Origin: Arcobacter sp.
Lineage (GTDB): Bacteria > Acidobacteriota > Terriglobia > Bryobacterales > Bryobacteraceae
NCBI GenBank assembly: GCA_020723085.1
Contig: DYJN01000032.1
Span: 1 to 44,375, forward strand
Length of the DNA: 44,375 nucleotides
Direction: 5' to 3'
The position numbers and the translations under genes are program-made. Numbering within the stretch: position 1 is the first letter of the stretch; every line of letters begins with the position of its first letter. Below the pieces are notes generated by a model. The model had not been told where the DNA came from and searched no databases. It saw only the letters and a program-made list of their open reading frames with translations. Positions 23,608 to 32,065 of the stretch are shown in pieces.

Positions 23608-25821
23608 TCAGCGGATCAGCTTCTGGAGCCTTCTCATCTGCTGCACAAGCTCATCGCTGGCATCGGTCATCTCGTTGGTGTCGTAGATGACGCGCGGGGT
23701 GATGAAGACGAGCAGCTCGGTACGCTCCTTGGAGTACGATCTGTTTCCGAAAGCCGCCCCGAGGACGGGGATGCGGTGGAGGAAAGGCACGCCGCTGCTG
23801 GATTGCGAATTGTTCTCGCTGATGATGCCGCCGATGGCGACGGTATCGCCGTCCTGCACGGTCACCTGCGTAGTCACACTCCGGTTGGAAAAGCTCGGCG
23901 ACTGGACGCCGCCGACGGGAGGCGGGCCGGGCGAGCTGACTTCCTGATTGATCTCGAGCGTGACGACGCCGGAAGGGTTCACATGGGCTGTAATGGCGAG
24001 GTTCACGCCCGTTTTGCGGTTGGTGATCGTGTTGGCGAACAGGGAACTGCCGCCCTGCTGCACGCCGGTGACCGCCTGAGCGGTGAGCATGGGCACCTCA
24101 AGGCCCACATTGATCGACGCCGGAATGCTGTCGGTGGCGACCACGGACGGAGTGCTCACGACCCGCGTTTTGGTGGCGAGTTCCGTGGTCGAGAGCGCCA
24201 CCAGCAGTTCTTTGCTCTGCCTGAGCAGCCAGCCTGAAGACAGGCTCATCGTGGAGCCGGTGAACTGGCCGGTGAGGGAGTGGGAGCCGGGCGTGCTGGA
24301 TGAGTTGCGGTTCTTGAGGAACCAGTCGAGGCCCCAGCTGAGCGCGCCGGTGAGCTGCACTTCGAAGATCTTCGCCTCGATGAGCACCTGCCGCGGGGGG
24401 ATGTCGAGCTGGCGGAGCAGCCGGAGCACGCTCTCATAATCCTCGGGCGTGGCCAGGATCAGCAGCGAGTTGTCGCTGATGTTGGGCACGACGCGAGGGC
24501 TTTGCGGACCGTACATGCCCATGCCGTAGGCGCCCAGGTAAGAGCCGGTCAGATCCATGCCCGCCGCCTGCTGTGTCCTGGGAGCTTGCGCCGCGCCTCC
24601 GGTTTGCGCGCCCACAGACTGCGGCTGCTGCACACCCGTTCCCGCGGCGCCCGGGGTCATGCCGTAGCCATACATCCCCGCGCCCGGCGGCATCCCGTAA
24701 CCGCCCATCCCCGCAAAGCCGGCGCCGGGATACATGCCGCCCATGCCATAGCCGTAGCCGCCCATGCCGGGCGCCATGCCCATGCCGTAGCCGCCATAAG
24801 CGCCGTACGCGCCGTAAGCGCCATAGCCCGGCTGCATCGACATGTAGAGCATCATGATCGACTGAGCCAGCAGCATCGCCTTGCCGTACTTGACGCGGTA
24901 AACATAGGTGTCGATCTTGCCCGCCGCGCTCTTCACCTTGACGTCCAGACGCTCGATCCAGGTCTGGATCTGCTCGAAGACTCCGGGATTCGGCGCAACA
25001 GCGATCAGCGTGTTGATGCGGTCGACAGGGACGAACTTCACGGAGCTGAGCTCCTTGCTCAGCGACATGGATTTCAGCAGTCCTTCCAGCTCCCTGGCGA
25101 GATCGGACGGGCGGCTGTGTTTCACATCGAAGAGCTTGACGCGCTGCTTGGCCAGCACGTCGGAGTCGAACAGGGAAATCATCTCCATCGTGCGCCGCAT
25201 GCTGCGGCGGCTGTCGAGCACGAGCAGGAGGTTGGCGGGAGGATAGGCCCAGGCCTTGCCCTGCGCGCCGAGGAAGGCGTCGACCAGCTTGGCGAGCTCC
25301 TCGACATTGGCGTACTTGAGGAAGACGAGGTTGAGCATGGGGCGGTCGTCCTCCGGAATGTCCTTCGCATCCACCTCCGGGGACACCGGCATGCGCGCCA
25401 AGTCCGCCAGCGGCACGATGCGGTAGATGTTGCCGGTCTGGACCATGGCGGCGCCGTTGATGCGGAGAATGGTGTCGAGCAGCGCCCGCGGGTCGATGTC
25501 CCGGATCTCGCCGTACGTGTTCAGGGTGACCGAGCCGCTGACGCCCTTCTCGACGACGTAGTTGATCTTGAGCTGCCGCGCCAGGAAATCGACGACCTCG
25601 AGCAGGTTCACGTTCTGGAGCGACAGGCCGGAGATGAGCCCCGGGCGGCTGGGCGCAGCCGGCTTGGTCTGCGCGGGCGCCGGCTTGGCGGGCTGCGCCG
25701 CGGGGGGCGCCGGTTTGGCGGGCTGCGCCTGCTGCGGCAGCGGCGCGGCGAGCGCCGGGTGCATGAGGATCAGCGCCAGCAGCAGGGCCAGTTCGGGGCG
25801 GCGAAACCGCATCAAGCGCAT
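23608..25821 (-). CDS. gspD: Type II secretion secretin (GspD) with Gly/Tyr/Met-rich insert
   Basis: A 737-residue outer-membrane secretin, the exit channel of the secretion system. A signal peptide (about 1-26) leads to a Pro/Ala/Gln-rich linker (27-60). N-domains follow: N0/STN-like at 66-140 (LSLQNVNLLEVVDFLARQLKINYVV) and N1/N2-like modules to about 330. Then comes a low-complexity insert at about 331-438 made of GYGAYGAYG- and GMGGYGM-like repeats. The secretin barrel domain spans about 455-715 and carries the signature VPFLHRIPVLGAAFG and TELLVFITPRVI. The ATG at 25821 lies 6 nt after AAGGAGG. It is the last gene of the gsp unit. The insert is unusual for GspD. Confidence 0.93.
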   Translation of the reverse strand: MRLMRFRRPELALLLALILMHPALAAPLPQQAQPAKPAPPAAQPAKPAPAQTKPAAPSRPGLISGLSLQNVNLLEVVDFLARQLKINYVVEKGVSGSVTLNTYGEIRDIDPRALLDTILRINGAAMVQTGNIYRIVPLADLARMPVSPEVDAKDIPEDDRPMLNLVFLKYANVEELAKLVDAFLGAQGKAWAYPPANLLLVLDSRRSMRRTMEMISLFDSDVLAKQRVKLFDVKHSRPSDLARELEGLLKSMSLSKELSSVKFVPVDRINTLIAVAPNPGVFEQIQTWIERLDVKVKSAAGKIDTYVYRVKYGKAMLLAQSIMMLYMSMQPGYGAYGAYGAYGGYGMGMAPGMGGYGYGMGGMYPGAGFAGMGGYGMPPGAGMYGYGMTPGAAGTGVQQPQSVGAQTGGAAQAPRTQQAAGMDLTGSYLGAYGMGMYGPQSPRVVPNISDNSLLILATPEDYESVLRLLRQLDIPPRQVLIEAKIFEVQLTGALSWGLDWFLKNRNSSSTPGSHSLTGQFTGSTMSLSSGWLLRQSKELLVALSTTELATKTRVVSTPSVVATDSIPASINVGLEVPMLTAQAVTGVQQGGSSLFANTITNRKTGVNLAITAHVNPSGVVTLEINQEVSSPGPPPVGGVQSPSFSNRSVTTQVTVQDGDTVAIGGIISENNSQSSSGVPFLHRIPVLGAAFGNRSYSKERTELLVFITPRVIYDTNEMTDASDELVQQMRRLQKLIR

Positions 25822-25846
25822 TCCATGCCTCCTTGCACGCAGACCG

Positions 25847-26242
25847 TCACCGCTTCTTCTTCCACTCGTCGAGCGCCTGGCGCTCCTCGCTGTCGAGCTC
25901 TTCGAGGCGGCGGGTCCAGGTGCGGCGGCCGAACGGCGTGTCCCGTTCGAAGACGGCCTCGCCGGAGTCCATCTTCACCACGCGGCAGGAAGAACTCTCC
26001 GGCGCAGGCGCGGGCTGCGGCTTTTCGTCCGGCAGGCGGACGATGCCGAAGGGGGTCTTCCTGTAGATCCAGGACTTGCCCTGCGCGTCGCGGGCGCGCC
26101 AGACTCCCTCTTCCACTTTCTCCGCTCCTGGAGGGACGGCGACGGCGGCGGGCCGGGGCTTGGGCTTCGACGCCGCTTTCCGGGGCGGGGCGGCCTGCGC
26201 CAAGGCGGAGCCAAAAACCAAAATCACGATGAGATGTTTCAT
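25847..26242 (-). CDS. Small exported protein with repeated TPFG motif, between gspC-like gene and gspD
   Basis: A 131-residue protein with a signal peptide (KHLIVILVFGSALAQA). A Lys/Pro/Ala-rich linker is followed by two short related blocks, SWIYRKTPFGIVRLPDE (57-73) and EAVFERDTPFGRRTWTRRLEE (96 region). A very charged C-terminal tail ends the protein. The TPFG motif also ends the GspC/PilP-like neighbour (QKTPFGASCYWEKVQ). AAAGGA lies 7 nt before the ATG at 26242; an earlier in-frame ATG would put the signal peptide inside. It is 26 nt after the GspC-like gene and 25 nt before gspD, so it likely works with them, perhaps as a pilotin-like or periplasmic accessory factor. That role is inferred from position only. 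Confidence 0.78.
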   Translation of the reverse strand: MKHLIVILVFGSALAQAAPPRKAASKPKPRPAAVAVPPGAEKVEEGVWRARDAQGKSWIYRKTPFGIVRLPDEKPQPAPAPESSSCRVVKMDSGEAVFERDTPFGRRTWTRRLEELDSEERQALDEWKKKR

Positions 26243-26268
26243 GGATGCGATCCTTTCGCGGCGGGCTG

Positions 26269-27003
26269 TCACTGCACCTTCTCCCAATAGCAGGAGGCGC
26301 CGAAGGGTGTTTTCTGCAGCACCTTGCGGTAACCGTCCGCCACCGTGCCCGCGGGAGAGCTGTCGCCGGGCTGGCAGGGGCGGGTGGCGGCGCCGGCTTC
26401 GCCGCCGGGGCCCTTGGACTCGCCGGCGCCGCCGATGGTGGACACGCTGGACCCGTTCTGCTGCTGTTGCGGAGCGGCGGGCGGCGGAGCAGGCGCGGTC
26501 CGGCCTGCCGCCGCGGGCGGCGGCGTTTTCTCGCGCAGCTCGTCAAACCGGGCGCGGATGGTGCGGTTCTCCCACTGGAACACGAGCCCGTCCGGCTCGA
26601 TGGCGGCGAGCTGGAACTCGCCCACTTTGTCCCCGGCCACATAGGACTTCTGCGGCTTGCCCTGAGGGGCGAGGACCACGCGGGGGTCGTCGCCGAAGTT
26701 CATGAGGCCGTAATAGCGCGGCAGAGGCGGGACGGGCTTGGGGGCGGAGACTTCGATCACGACGTCCGGATTGCGGTCCTTGCTGAACAGCAGGTGCTGC
26801 GCCACCGGCAGGTAGGTGGCGGCGGAGACCTGGGGCTGCGGAGCGGGGAGCGAGAGCGGGGGCGCCGGCGCCGGAGAGACGCGCTCGCCGAGAAACCGGC
26901 GCTGGCGGCGCAGGCGCTCTTCGTGGAGCGTGTCGAGCCGCCAGCCGGCGGCCACGCAGCCGGCCAGCAACAGTGCATTCAGCAACAGCAGCCGCCCTCT
27001 CAA
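26269..27003 (-). CDS. GspC/PilP-like inner-membrane component of the secretion system
   Basis: A 244-residue protein with one N-terminal hydrophobic segment (LLLLNALLLAGCVAAGW) that contains a lipobox-like LAGC ending at Cys16. It could be a lipoprotein like PilP or a bitopic protein like GspC. A Pro-rich linker is followed by a small beta domain (about 95-155; YYGLMNFGDDPRVVLAPQG, GDKVGEFQLAAIEPDGLVFQWENRTIRARFDEL) resembling the HR domain that contacts the secretin N0 domain. A disordered Pro/Gln/Gly linker ends in KTPFGASCYWEKVQ. It overlaps the GspM-like gene by 4 nt (ATGA). The functional call rests on fold-like pattern and operon position. Confidence 0.75.
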   Translation of the reverse strand: MRGRLLLLNALLLAGCVAAGWRLDTLHEERLRRQRRFLGERVSPAPAPPLSLPAPQPQVSAATYLPVAQHLLFSKDRNPDVVIEVSAPKPVPPLPRYYGLMNFGDDPRVVLAPQGKPQKSYVAGDKVGEFQLAAIEPDGLVFQWENRTIRARFDELREKTPPPAAAGRTAPAPPPAAPQQQQNGSSVSTIGGAGESKGPGGEAGAATRPCQPGDSSPAGTVADGYRKVLQKTPFGASCYWEKVQ

Positions 27004-27593
27004 AACGCTCCTCCTCTCTTCTGCGGCACGAGGGCGCGCGGAACGACGGCGGCGAGCGTGAGCCGCGCCGGGATCAGCTTCCGGTTGCCGGCGGCCTGAG
27101 AAAACTGGATCTCGCTGACCGAGACGAGCTCGGGCTGGTTGCTGACGTCGGCAAGGAACATGATGAGCTGCTCAATGGGGCTTTCCACGATGACGGTCAT
27201 GACCATTTCGCCGTAGGCGCCGCCGAGCGGGCGCGGCGCGCCAAACTCGGCGCCGCGCATCTGGAACGTCTCGGGCTGGCTTTTGGCCACGCGCCGCACG
27301 ATCTCCAGCATCTGCGCCTGCGCCTGCGCGGGCGTCTGGGCGAGGATCATGCCCTTTTCGCGGCGGGCGAGTTCTTCCCGGGCTTTCTTGAGCAGCTCCT
27401 CGCGCGCCGGGGCGGAGGCGGCGATGCGGCGCATCCGGCGGATGCGCTGTTCCATCTGTTCGACGCTGGACGCCGGACCCACGACCGGGACGCCCTGTTC
27501 GGGCCAATAATAGACGGCGGTGAACAGGGCGGCGCACAAGGCCAGCAGCGCCAGAGCGCGGCGGTCGCGGCCTGTGAGCGGCGGCAGCTTCAT
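27000..27593 (-). CDS. gspM: GspM/PilO-like inner-membrane assembly protein
   Basis: A 197-residue bitopic protein. A short cytoplasmic N-terminus precedes one transmembrane helix (about 12-30, ALALLALCAALFTAVYYW). A charged coiled coil (about 42-80, VEQMEQRIRRMRRI onward) and a ferredoxin-like periplasmic domain (about 90-190) follow, with VMTVIVESPIEQLIMFLADVSNQPELVSVSEIQF, the PilO/GspM pattern. It would pair with the GspL-like protein in the inner-membrane platform. It overlaps gspL and the GspC-like gene by 4 nt each, so the three are translationally coupled. Confidence 0.82.
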   Translation of the reverse strand: MKLPPLTGRDRRALALLALCAALFTAVYYWPEQGVPVVGPASSVEQMEQRIRRMRRIAASAPAREELLKKAREELARREKGMILAQTPAQAQAQMLEIVRRVAKSQPETFQMRGAEFGAPRPLGGAYGEMVMTVIVESPIEQLIMFLADVSNQPELVSVSEIQFSQAAGNRKLIPARLTLAAVVPRALVPQKRGGAF

Positions 27594-28924
27594 CGCGCGC
27601 CGTCCTCCCGCCGGGCGCGGATGCGGAAGACGTCGCCGGCCGCGCCGCGGCTCAGGGGCGCGGTGAACTCCGCTCCCTGGAAGCGGGGCGACGCCTCGAG
27701 CTTCTTCAGCAACTCGTCGGCGCGCGGGCTCTCACCCCAGAGCGACGCCTGCTCGGGCGTCACCTGGAGAGAAAGGAGCCAGCCGGGCGGCTCGATCATG
27801 TTATTCAGCTCGAGCAGGGCATCCAGGTGGCTTCGGGTACGGCGGCGGAAGGCTTCCAGCAACTCGATGCGCTGGACGGCCGCCGCCATCTCCCGGTCGA
27901 GCTTCTCGACGTGCTGCGCCTGAGGCGTCAGCCGCGCCATCTCAGCCTCCAGCAACCGGCGGTACTGGCGCTCCATCCAGAGGCCGTCGGCGGCAATGGC
28001 CGCGCCGAGGAGGACGAGCACGGCCGCCAGCACCGCGGTGGGCGCATACTGCGCCCGCGAGCTGGCGGCGCGCATGGCCGGCGGCAACAGGTTGACCGTC
28101 GCGCCGAGGTGGGGGCAGGCGGCGGCGAGGGCTGCGGCCCAGGCCTCGGGCGAAAGAGCCGGCCCAGCGGCCGGACCGTCCGCGGCTGGCTTCGGCAGCA
28201 GCTCTTCCCACGCCAATACGGGCGCCTCCGGCCCGAGCCGCAGCTCTGCGGCGGCCAGGGCGGCGGCGCGCTCCCGCGGCTGGTCGAAGACGGCGGAAAA
28301 CAGCGGGCAGGCCGGGCTTTCGCCATAGATCTCGACGGAGGGGCCGGCGGCAGCCTCAGTCTCCCGCACGGCGAGGAAGCCTTCCGCCGGGGGAGGCGCG
28401 TAGAGACGCGCAGAGACGAATACGGCACTGCCGGAGAAGGTGATGCCGGCCAGCTTGACGCCGGCCTCGGCAAACAGCGCCGTGTAAAAGTCGATGACCT
28501 GCTGCTCGGCGACCGCCACGCAGAACGACGCCGTGCGGCCGATGCGCCGGAAGCCGTGCAGGACCTCCCCGCTTGCGAACGGGTGCAGCGAATCGAGCTG
28601 AAAAGCCACAGCCGCTGCCGCGTCCCTGTCGGCCACGCCCGGCAGGCGCAGGTGGCGCACGATCACTTCCTGCCGCGGCAGCACCAGCCACGCGGCCAGA
28701 TGCGACGCCTGATGCTTCGCAAGGAAGGCCGCATACTCGCGCCCCCACTCCGACGCCGGCCGCTCCCGGTAGTTCTCAATGCGCAGCAGCCCCGCCACGC
28801 CGGCCCTGCCCGGCCGCACGCGCGCCAGGCACACGTCAAGATCCCTCTCGCCCGCCACGATGCCCGCGCCGGAGCCGAACCGCAGCAGAGTGCGGAGCGC
28901 CGGCGATTCGATCACTGCGGCCAT
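27590..28924 (-). CDS. gspL: GspL-like protein (PilM-PilN type fusion)
   Basis: A 444-residue protein with a PilM-like actin-fold cytoplasmic part (about 1-265). A linker and VNLLPP (277-282, the PilN 'INLLP' mark) follow, then one transmembrane helix (about 294-314, VLAAVLVLLGAAIAADGLW). A coiled coil (about 318-360) leads to a ferredoxin-like periplasmic domain with WLLSLQVTPEQASLWGESP. GspL recruits the GspE ATPase to the membrane. The ATG at 28924 is inside the 3' end of gspK (13-nt overlap), and it is the only good start before the first fold strand. Longer upstream readings run through gspK in another frame. GspL sequences vary, so identity rests on architecture and order. Confidence 0.85.
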   Translation of the reverse strand: MAAVIESPALRTLLRFGSGAGIVAGERDLDVCLARVRPGRAGVAGLLRIENYRERPASEWGREYAAFLAKHQASHLAAWLVLPRQEVIVRHLRLPGVADRDAAAAVAFQLDSLHPFASGEVLHGFRRIGRTASFCVAVAEQQVIDFYTALFAEAGVKLAGITFSGSAVFVSARLYAPPPAEGFLAVRETEAAAGPSVEIYGESPACPLFSAVFDQPRERAAALAAAELRLGPEAPVLAWEELLPKPAADGPAAGPALSPEAWAAALAAACPHLGATVNLLPPAMRAASSRAQYAPTAVLAAVLVLLGAAIAADGLWMERQYRRLLEAEMARLTPQAQHVEKLDREMAAAVQRIELLEAFRRRTRSHLDALLELNNMIEPPGWLLSLQVTPEQASLWGESPRADELLKKLEASPRFQGAEFTAPLSRGAAGDVFRIRARREDGAR

Positions 28925-29898
28925 GGCTCGTCTCCCGTCCAAGCCGGCGCGGAGTCCTGCCAGGCCAGGATCCGGTACGCGTCCGGCGACACGGTGGAGT
29001 ACATCTGCACGGTCATCGCCACCGCCCGGCGCACGTCGCTCAGCCTTCCATCCGGCAGCCGCAGCCGCGCCACCGCCCGCAGCGTATAGATGTTGTCGCC
29101 GCTGATCCGGAACCGCGCGGCGGCCGGCCCAAGCAGGGGCGCGACGCTTTGCAGGTTGCGGACCGGCGCCTGCCGGCGCATCGCCGCCACCGCTTCCGCC
29201 GCCGGTCCGGAGACGCCCACCGCCATCATGACCGCCGGATGCACCGTGTTGATGTCGAAGCCCTGGCCGCGGCTGTACGTCGAGAGGCAGTCCCGCAGGC
29301 CCGGACGCCGCACCAGCGCTCCGCCGGGGGTGCGCGCGTAGCCGCCGTAGAACAGCTCGGGGGTGATTCCGGCTACTGACATGAGCTCTTCGATCTGTTC
29401 CAATGACGCCCGCGGCGCGCGAAAAGACGGGACCGACGACAAATACAGCGTGTCCAGATCGCTCAGCTCGCTGCCGCGCCAGTGCAGGATGCCGGCTGTG
29501 ATGATCCGCGCCCGCTCCGGCTCGACTCCCAGCACGAAGAGCAGCCGCTGGAGCTCGTCGCGGGAGATGAAGTTGACGTTGAAGCGCGACGATTCCGGAA
29601 TCACCTCCACCACCGCGACACCCTCCGGGAAAGGCAGCACCATCCACGGCACGAACGGATCCCACCACCGCGCCCGCCCCTCCGCGTCGCGAGGCCCCGG
29701 TCCGTAGCGCATGTAGTTGAAGGCCCGCTCCACCGCGCCGCAGGCCAGGTAATAGGCGCGCAGCCCGTCGGCGTCGCCGCCGGCGCGCTCCAGCTCCGTG
29801 CGGACGCGCAAGGCCACGCTGAAGGCGATGGCGGAGAGCGCCGCGCTCAGCCACAGCACCATCAGCAGGGCTCCCCCGCGCGTGCGCTCAGGGCTCAT
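28912..29898 (-). CDS. gspK: Type II secretion minor pseudopilin GspK
   Basis: A 328-residue GspK. The N-terminal RGGALLMVLWLSAALSAIAFSVALRVRTELE is the prepilin-like helix. As in other GspK proteins the usual Glu at +5 is missing. The large alpha domain includes SSRFNVNFISRDELQRLL and a helix-hairpin-helix-like FDINTVHPAVMMAVGV. It sits at the pseudopilus tip with GspI and GspJ and helps start assembly. It overlaps gspJ by 11 nt and gspL by 13 nt. The presence of GspK supports a type II secretion system rather than a type IV pilus. Confidence 0.92.
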   Translation of the reverse strand: MSPERTRGGALLMVLWLSAALSAIAFSVALRVRTELERAGGDADGLRAYYLACGAVERAFNYMRYGPGPRDAEGRARWWDPFVPWMVLPFPEGVAVVEVIPESSRFNVNFISRDELQRLLFVLGVEPERARIITAGILHWRGSELSDLDTLYLSSVPSFRAPRASLEQIEELMSVAGITPELFYGGYARTPGGALVRRPGLRDCLSTYSRGQGFDINTVHPAVMMAVGVSGPAAEAVAAMRRQAPVRNLQSVAPLLGPAAARFRISGDNIYTLRAVARLRLPDGRLSDVRRAVAMTVQMYSTVSPDAYRILAWQDSAPAWTGDEPWPQ

Positions 29899-30622
29899 AC
29901 ATCTCTCCGGGAAGCCTGTTCTGGCGGATACGGCCCGTGACCGTCACCGCCGCCGGCGAGCCGGGGGACGGGTCGAGCGAGGCCATCTCGATCCGGATCG
30001 CCGCGGGCCAGAGATCCATGCGCTTCCAGGCGGGCGCCCACTCCTGCCGGTACACCATGTCGTCTTCCAGATACAGGAACCGGCAATAGGCCAGCCGGTC
30101 GGCCAGCACAAAGGAGCGCGGTCCGGGCAGCGGCGGCGGAAACACGGGCATGAACCCGCCCGTGGCGGGATCCGGCGCGGGCGGCCGGCAGAGGAAGCCC
30201 GCGCCCGCGGGTCCCGTGTAAGGAATCTCGTTGACGAGCAGGCGCACGCCGCCTTCCGGGCGCGGCGCAACGAACAGTTCCACAACCTGCGGCCTGCCGC
30301 GCGCGCCGCCCTGGATCGAATACGCCGTGACGAACCGCGCCACCCCCGGCAGACCCTGAAAGAACATCACGGGCGGGCCGCCCTGTTCGACGGGCGAGCC
30401 CCCGCAGCGGGCCATGACCGGCAGGAACCCGGCGATCTGCTGCTGGAGGATGCGCTGCGCGCCGGAAGCGCGCCGCAGCGATCCGATGCGGCGCTCGCTC
30501 GACTCGAGCGCCGAGACCGCCGCGCGCAGCGCAAACAGCATGCCGCCTGAAAGCAGCGACACCAGCGTCACCGCGATCAGCACTTCGATCAGCGTCAGGC
30601 CGCTCTGTCTGCCGCGCCTCAC
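29888..30622 (-). CDS. gspJ: Type II secretion minor pseudopilin GspJ
   Basis: A 244-residue pseudopilin. I place the start at a GTG (30622) that overlaps the gspI stop by 4 nt (GTGA), giving the short leader MRRGRQSG before the cleavage site G|LTLIEVLIAV with Glu at +5. No other start fits. A helical N-terminus of about 30 residues is followed by a beta-rich globular domain with two Cys (MARCGGSP, FLCRPPAP) and YCRFLYLEDDMVYRQEWAPAW. It completes the GspI-J-K tip complex. Confidence 0.9.
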   Translation of the reverse strand: MRRGRQSGLTLIEVLIAVTLVSLLSGGMLFALRAAVSALESSERRIGSLRRASGAQRILQQQIAGFLPVMARCGGSPVEQGGPPVMFFQGLPGVARFVTAYSIQGGARGRPQVVELFVAPRPEGGVRLLVNEIPYTGPAGAGFLCRPPAPDPATGGFMPVFPPPLPGPRSFVLADRLAYCRFLYLEDDMVYRQEWAPAWKRMDLWPAAIRIEMASLDPSPGSPAAVTVTGRIRQNRLPGEMYEP

Positions 30623-31101
30623 TGGCCTGGGGCCTCCTCGCCGGCGGTCCGCACCGACTCGAAGAACGGGGCGTCCTCGGCGCGCATGAAATTGCGGCGG
30701 TAGGTGGCCAGCTTCAGAGAGCGGCGCACGCCGCCCTGCCGCCACCATAGTTCGAGCTCGATCCGGTCCAGAATCCATGTGCCGGGCACGGGGGGCTTGC
30801 CCGCCTCGAGAGTCTGGCCTTCGAACGGCGTCACGCGCGCGCGCCACCCGGCTTCGACGCCGCCGGTCTCGGCGGGCGGGAACAGCCCTTCGATCGGCAC
30901 GCCCTTCGGCAGCGCGCGCGTGGCCAGAAGCTCGTCCATCTGCCGCCGCGCCAGCGCCACCGCCCGCTGCGACTCCGCGAGCCGGGCCGCGTTCGCCATG
31001 GAGGCGCGCAGCGCGCCCAGCAGCCCGGTGACGGCGACGCCCATGATCAGCGTGGCCACCAGAACTTCCAGAAGCGTGAATCCGCGCCTGCGCGCCTGCA
31101 T
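30619..31101 (-). CDS. gspI: Type II secretion minor pseudopilin GspI
   Basis: A 160-residue pseudopilin with the leader MQARRRG and cleavage site G|FTLLEVLVATLIMG, Glu at +5. The globular part includes ARRQMDELLATRALPKG and a Trp-rich strand, ELELWWRQGGVRRSLKLATYRR, typical of GspI. The ATG at 31101 is 4 nt beyond the gspH stop. The gene overlaps gspJ by 4 nt. Confidence 0.92.
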   Translation of the reverse strand: MQARRRGFTLLEVLVATLIMGVAVTGLLGALRASMANAARLAESQRAVALARRQMDELLATRALPKGVPIEGLFPPAETGGVEAGWRARVTPFEGQTLEAGKPPVPGTWILDRIELELWWRQGGVRRSLKLATYRRNFMRAEDAPFFESVRTAGEEAPGQ

Positions 31102-31105
31102 CCGT

Positions 31106-31591
31106 CTATTGCGTCCCTTCTTCAGAGACGCTTTCCGGCGGCGTTTCGACGGCGGCCATGGCGGTGAGCGGATCGATTCGCACCAGCCGTCTCTGCCCGC
31201 GGGCGTTGGCGAGCACGACACCCACGCCGGGGAACGGCTCGCCGGGAGCGAGCAGGAGCAGGCGCGCGGTCTCCCCGCCCGCCGCGGGCGGCAGGACCGC
31301 GGCGACGCGGATGCCGGGCGGGAGGCGCAGCTCGCGCGGCTGCCTGCCGGCGGGATCGCGCAGCAGCAGCACGCCCGCGGCGCGGTCGATGACAAGCTCC
31401 ATTGGGAGCTGCGCGCGCTCGACGCGCGCCATGGCCTGCGTCAGCAGCGCGGCGGCGCGGTCGGCCTCCGCGCGCAGGCGGAGCGAGTCGAGCCCTGCGC
31501 CGACACTCGGGTAGGCGAGTCCCACGAGCAGGCTCACGATCATCACGACGATGAGCATCTCGAGGATGGTGAGACCGCGCTCGCCCCGCAT
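31106..31591 (-). CDS. gspH: Type II secretion minor pseudopilin GspH
   Basis: A 161-residue pseudopilin with a very short leader, MRGERG, cut before LTILEMLIVVMIVSLLVGLAYPSVG (Glu at +5). The rest is a small beta domain (MELVIDRAAGVLLLRDPAG, LLLLAPGEPFPGVGVVLAN) typical of GspH. It joins the major pseudopilin to the tip. It starts 3 nt after gspG and ends 4 nt before gspI. Confidence 0.9.
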   Translation of the reverse strand: MRGERGLTILEMLIVVMIVSLLVGLAYPSVGAGLDSLRLRAEADRAAALLTQAMARVERAQLPMELVIDRAAGVLLLRDPAGRQPRELRLPPGIRVAAVLPPAAGGETARLLLLAPGEPFPGVGVVLANARGQRRLVRIDPLTAMAAVETPPESVSEEGTQ

Positions 31592-31594
31592 CGC

Positions 31595-32065
31595 TTACTG
31601 CGCTTTCCAGCTCACGATATCGGCGTTGATGCCTTCGCCGCCGGGCTGCCCGTCGGCGCCGAGGCAGACGATCTCAGGCTCGTCGCCCTGTTCGCCCGGA
31701 TAGCGGTAGATGTAAGGGCGGCCCCAGGGGTCGTTGGGGATGTCCTGCGGCAGGTAAGGTCCCTGCCATTGCGGGACGTTCTGGGGCCTGCGGCGCAGGG
31801 CTTCGAGGCCCATCTCGGTGGCGGGATAGGCGCCCGTGTCGAGCTTGTAGGCGCCAAGCGCGGTCATGAAGGACTGGATCTGCGCCCGGGCGGCGGTGAC
31901 GCGGGCGGTGTCGCTCTTGCTGAGCAGCCGGGGGGCCACGAGCGCGGCGAACAGCGCGATGATCGTCAGCACGACGAGCATCTCGATGAGCGTAATGCCG
32001 CGGCGGGCGCGGTTGCGTTGCCTGATGCGGGAATCCATGGGCTGAGTCCGTCCCTTCTCTTTCAT
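31595..32065 (-). CDS. gspG: Type II secretion major pseudopilin GspG
   Basis: A protein of about 156 residues (147 if it starts at the internal ATG at 32038). The prepilin site is RRG|ITLIEMLVVLTIIALFAALVAPRLL, with Ile rather than Phe at +1 and Glu at +5. The globular part is canonical: IQSFMTALGAYKLDTGAYPATEMGLEALRRRP, GPYLPQDIPNDPWGRPYIYRYPG and EPEIVCLGADGQPGGEGINADI, the calcium-binding loop region. The ATG at 32065 shares one base with the gspF stop (TAATG), favouring coupled initiation. The 32038 ATG has AAGGGA 12 nt upstream and gives a more usual 14-residue leader. Start unresolved. Confidence 0.95.
   Translation of the reverse strand: MKEKGRTQPMDSRIRQRNRARRGITLIEMLVVLTIIALFAALVAPRLLSKSDTARVTAARAQIQSFMTALGAYKLDTGAYPATEMGLEALRRRPQNVPQWQGPYLPQDIPNDPWGRPYIYRYPGEQGDEPEIVCLGADGQPGGEGINADIVSWKAQ

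Noticed and set aside
24502-26232. A 576-codon plus-strand frame opposite gspD
   Set aside because: His/Arg/Ala-rich shadow of the secretin gene, explained by GC-rich third positions.
28925-29854. Extended GspL with about 310 extra N-terminal residues
   Set aside because: The extension is read from gspK in another frame. The ATG at 28924 begins the PilM-like fold.
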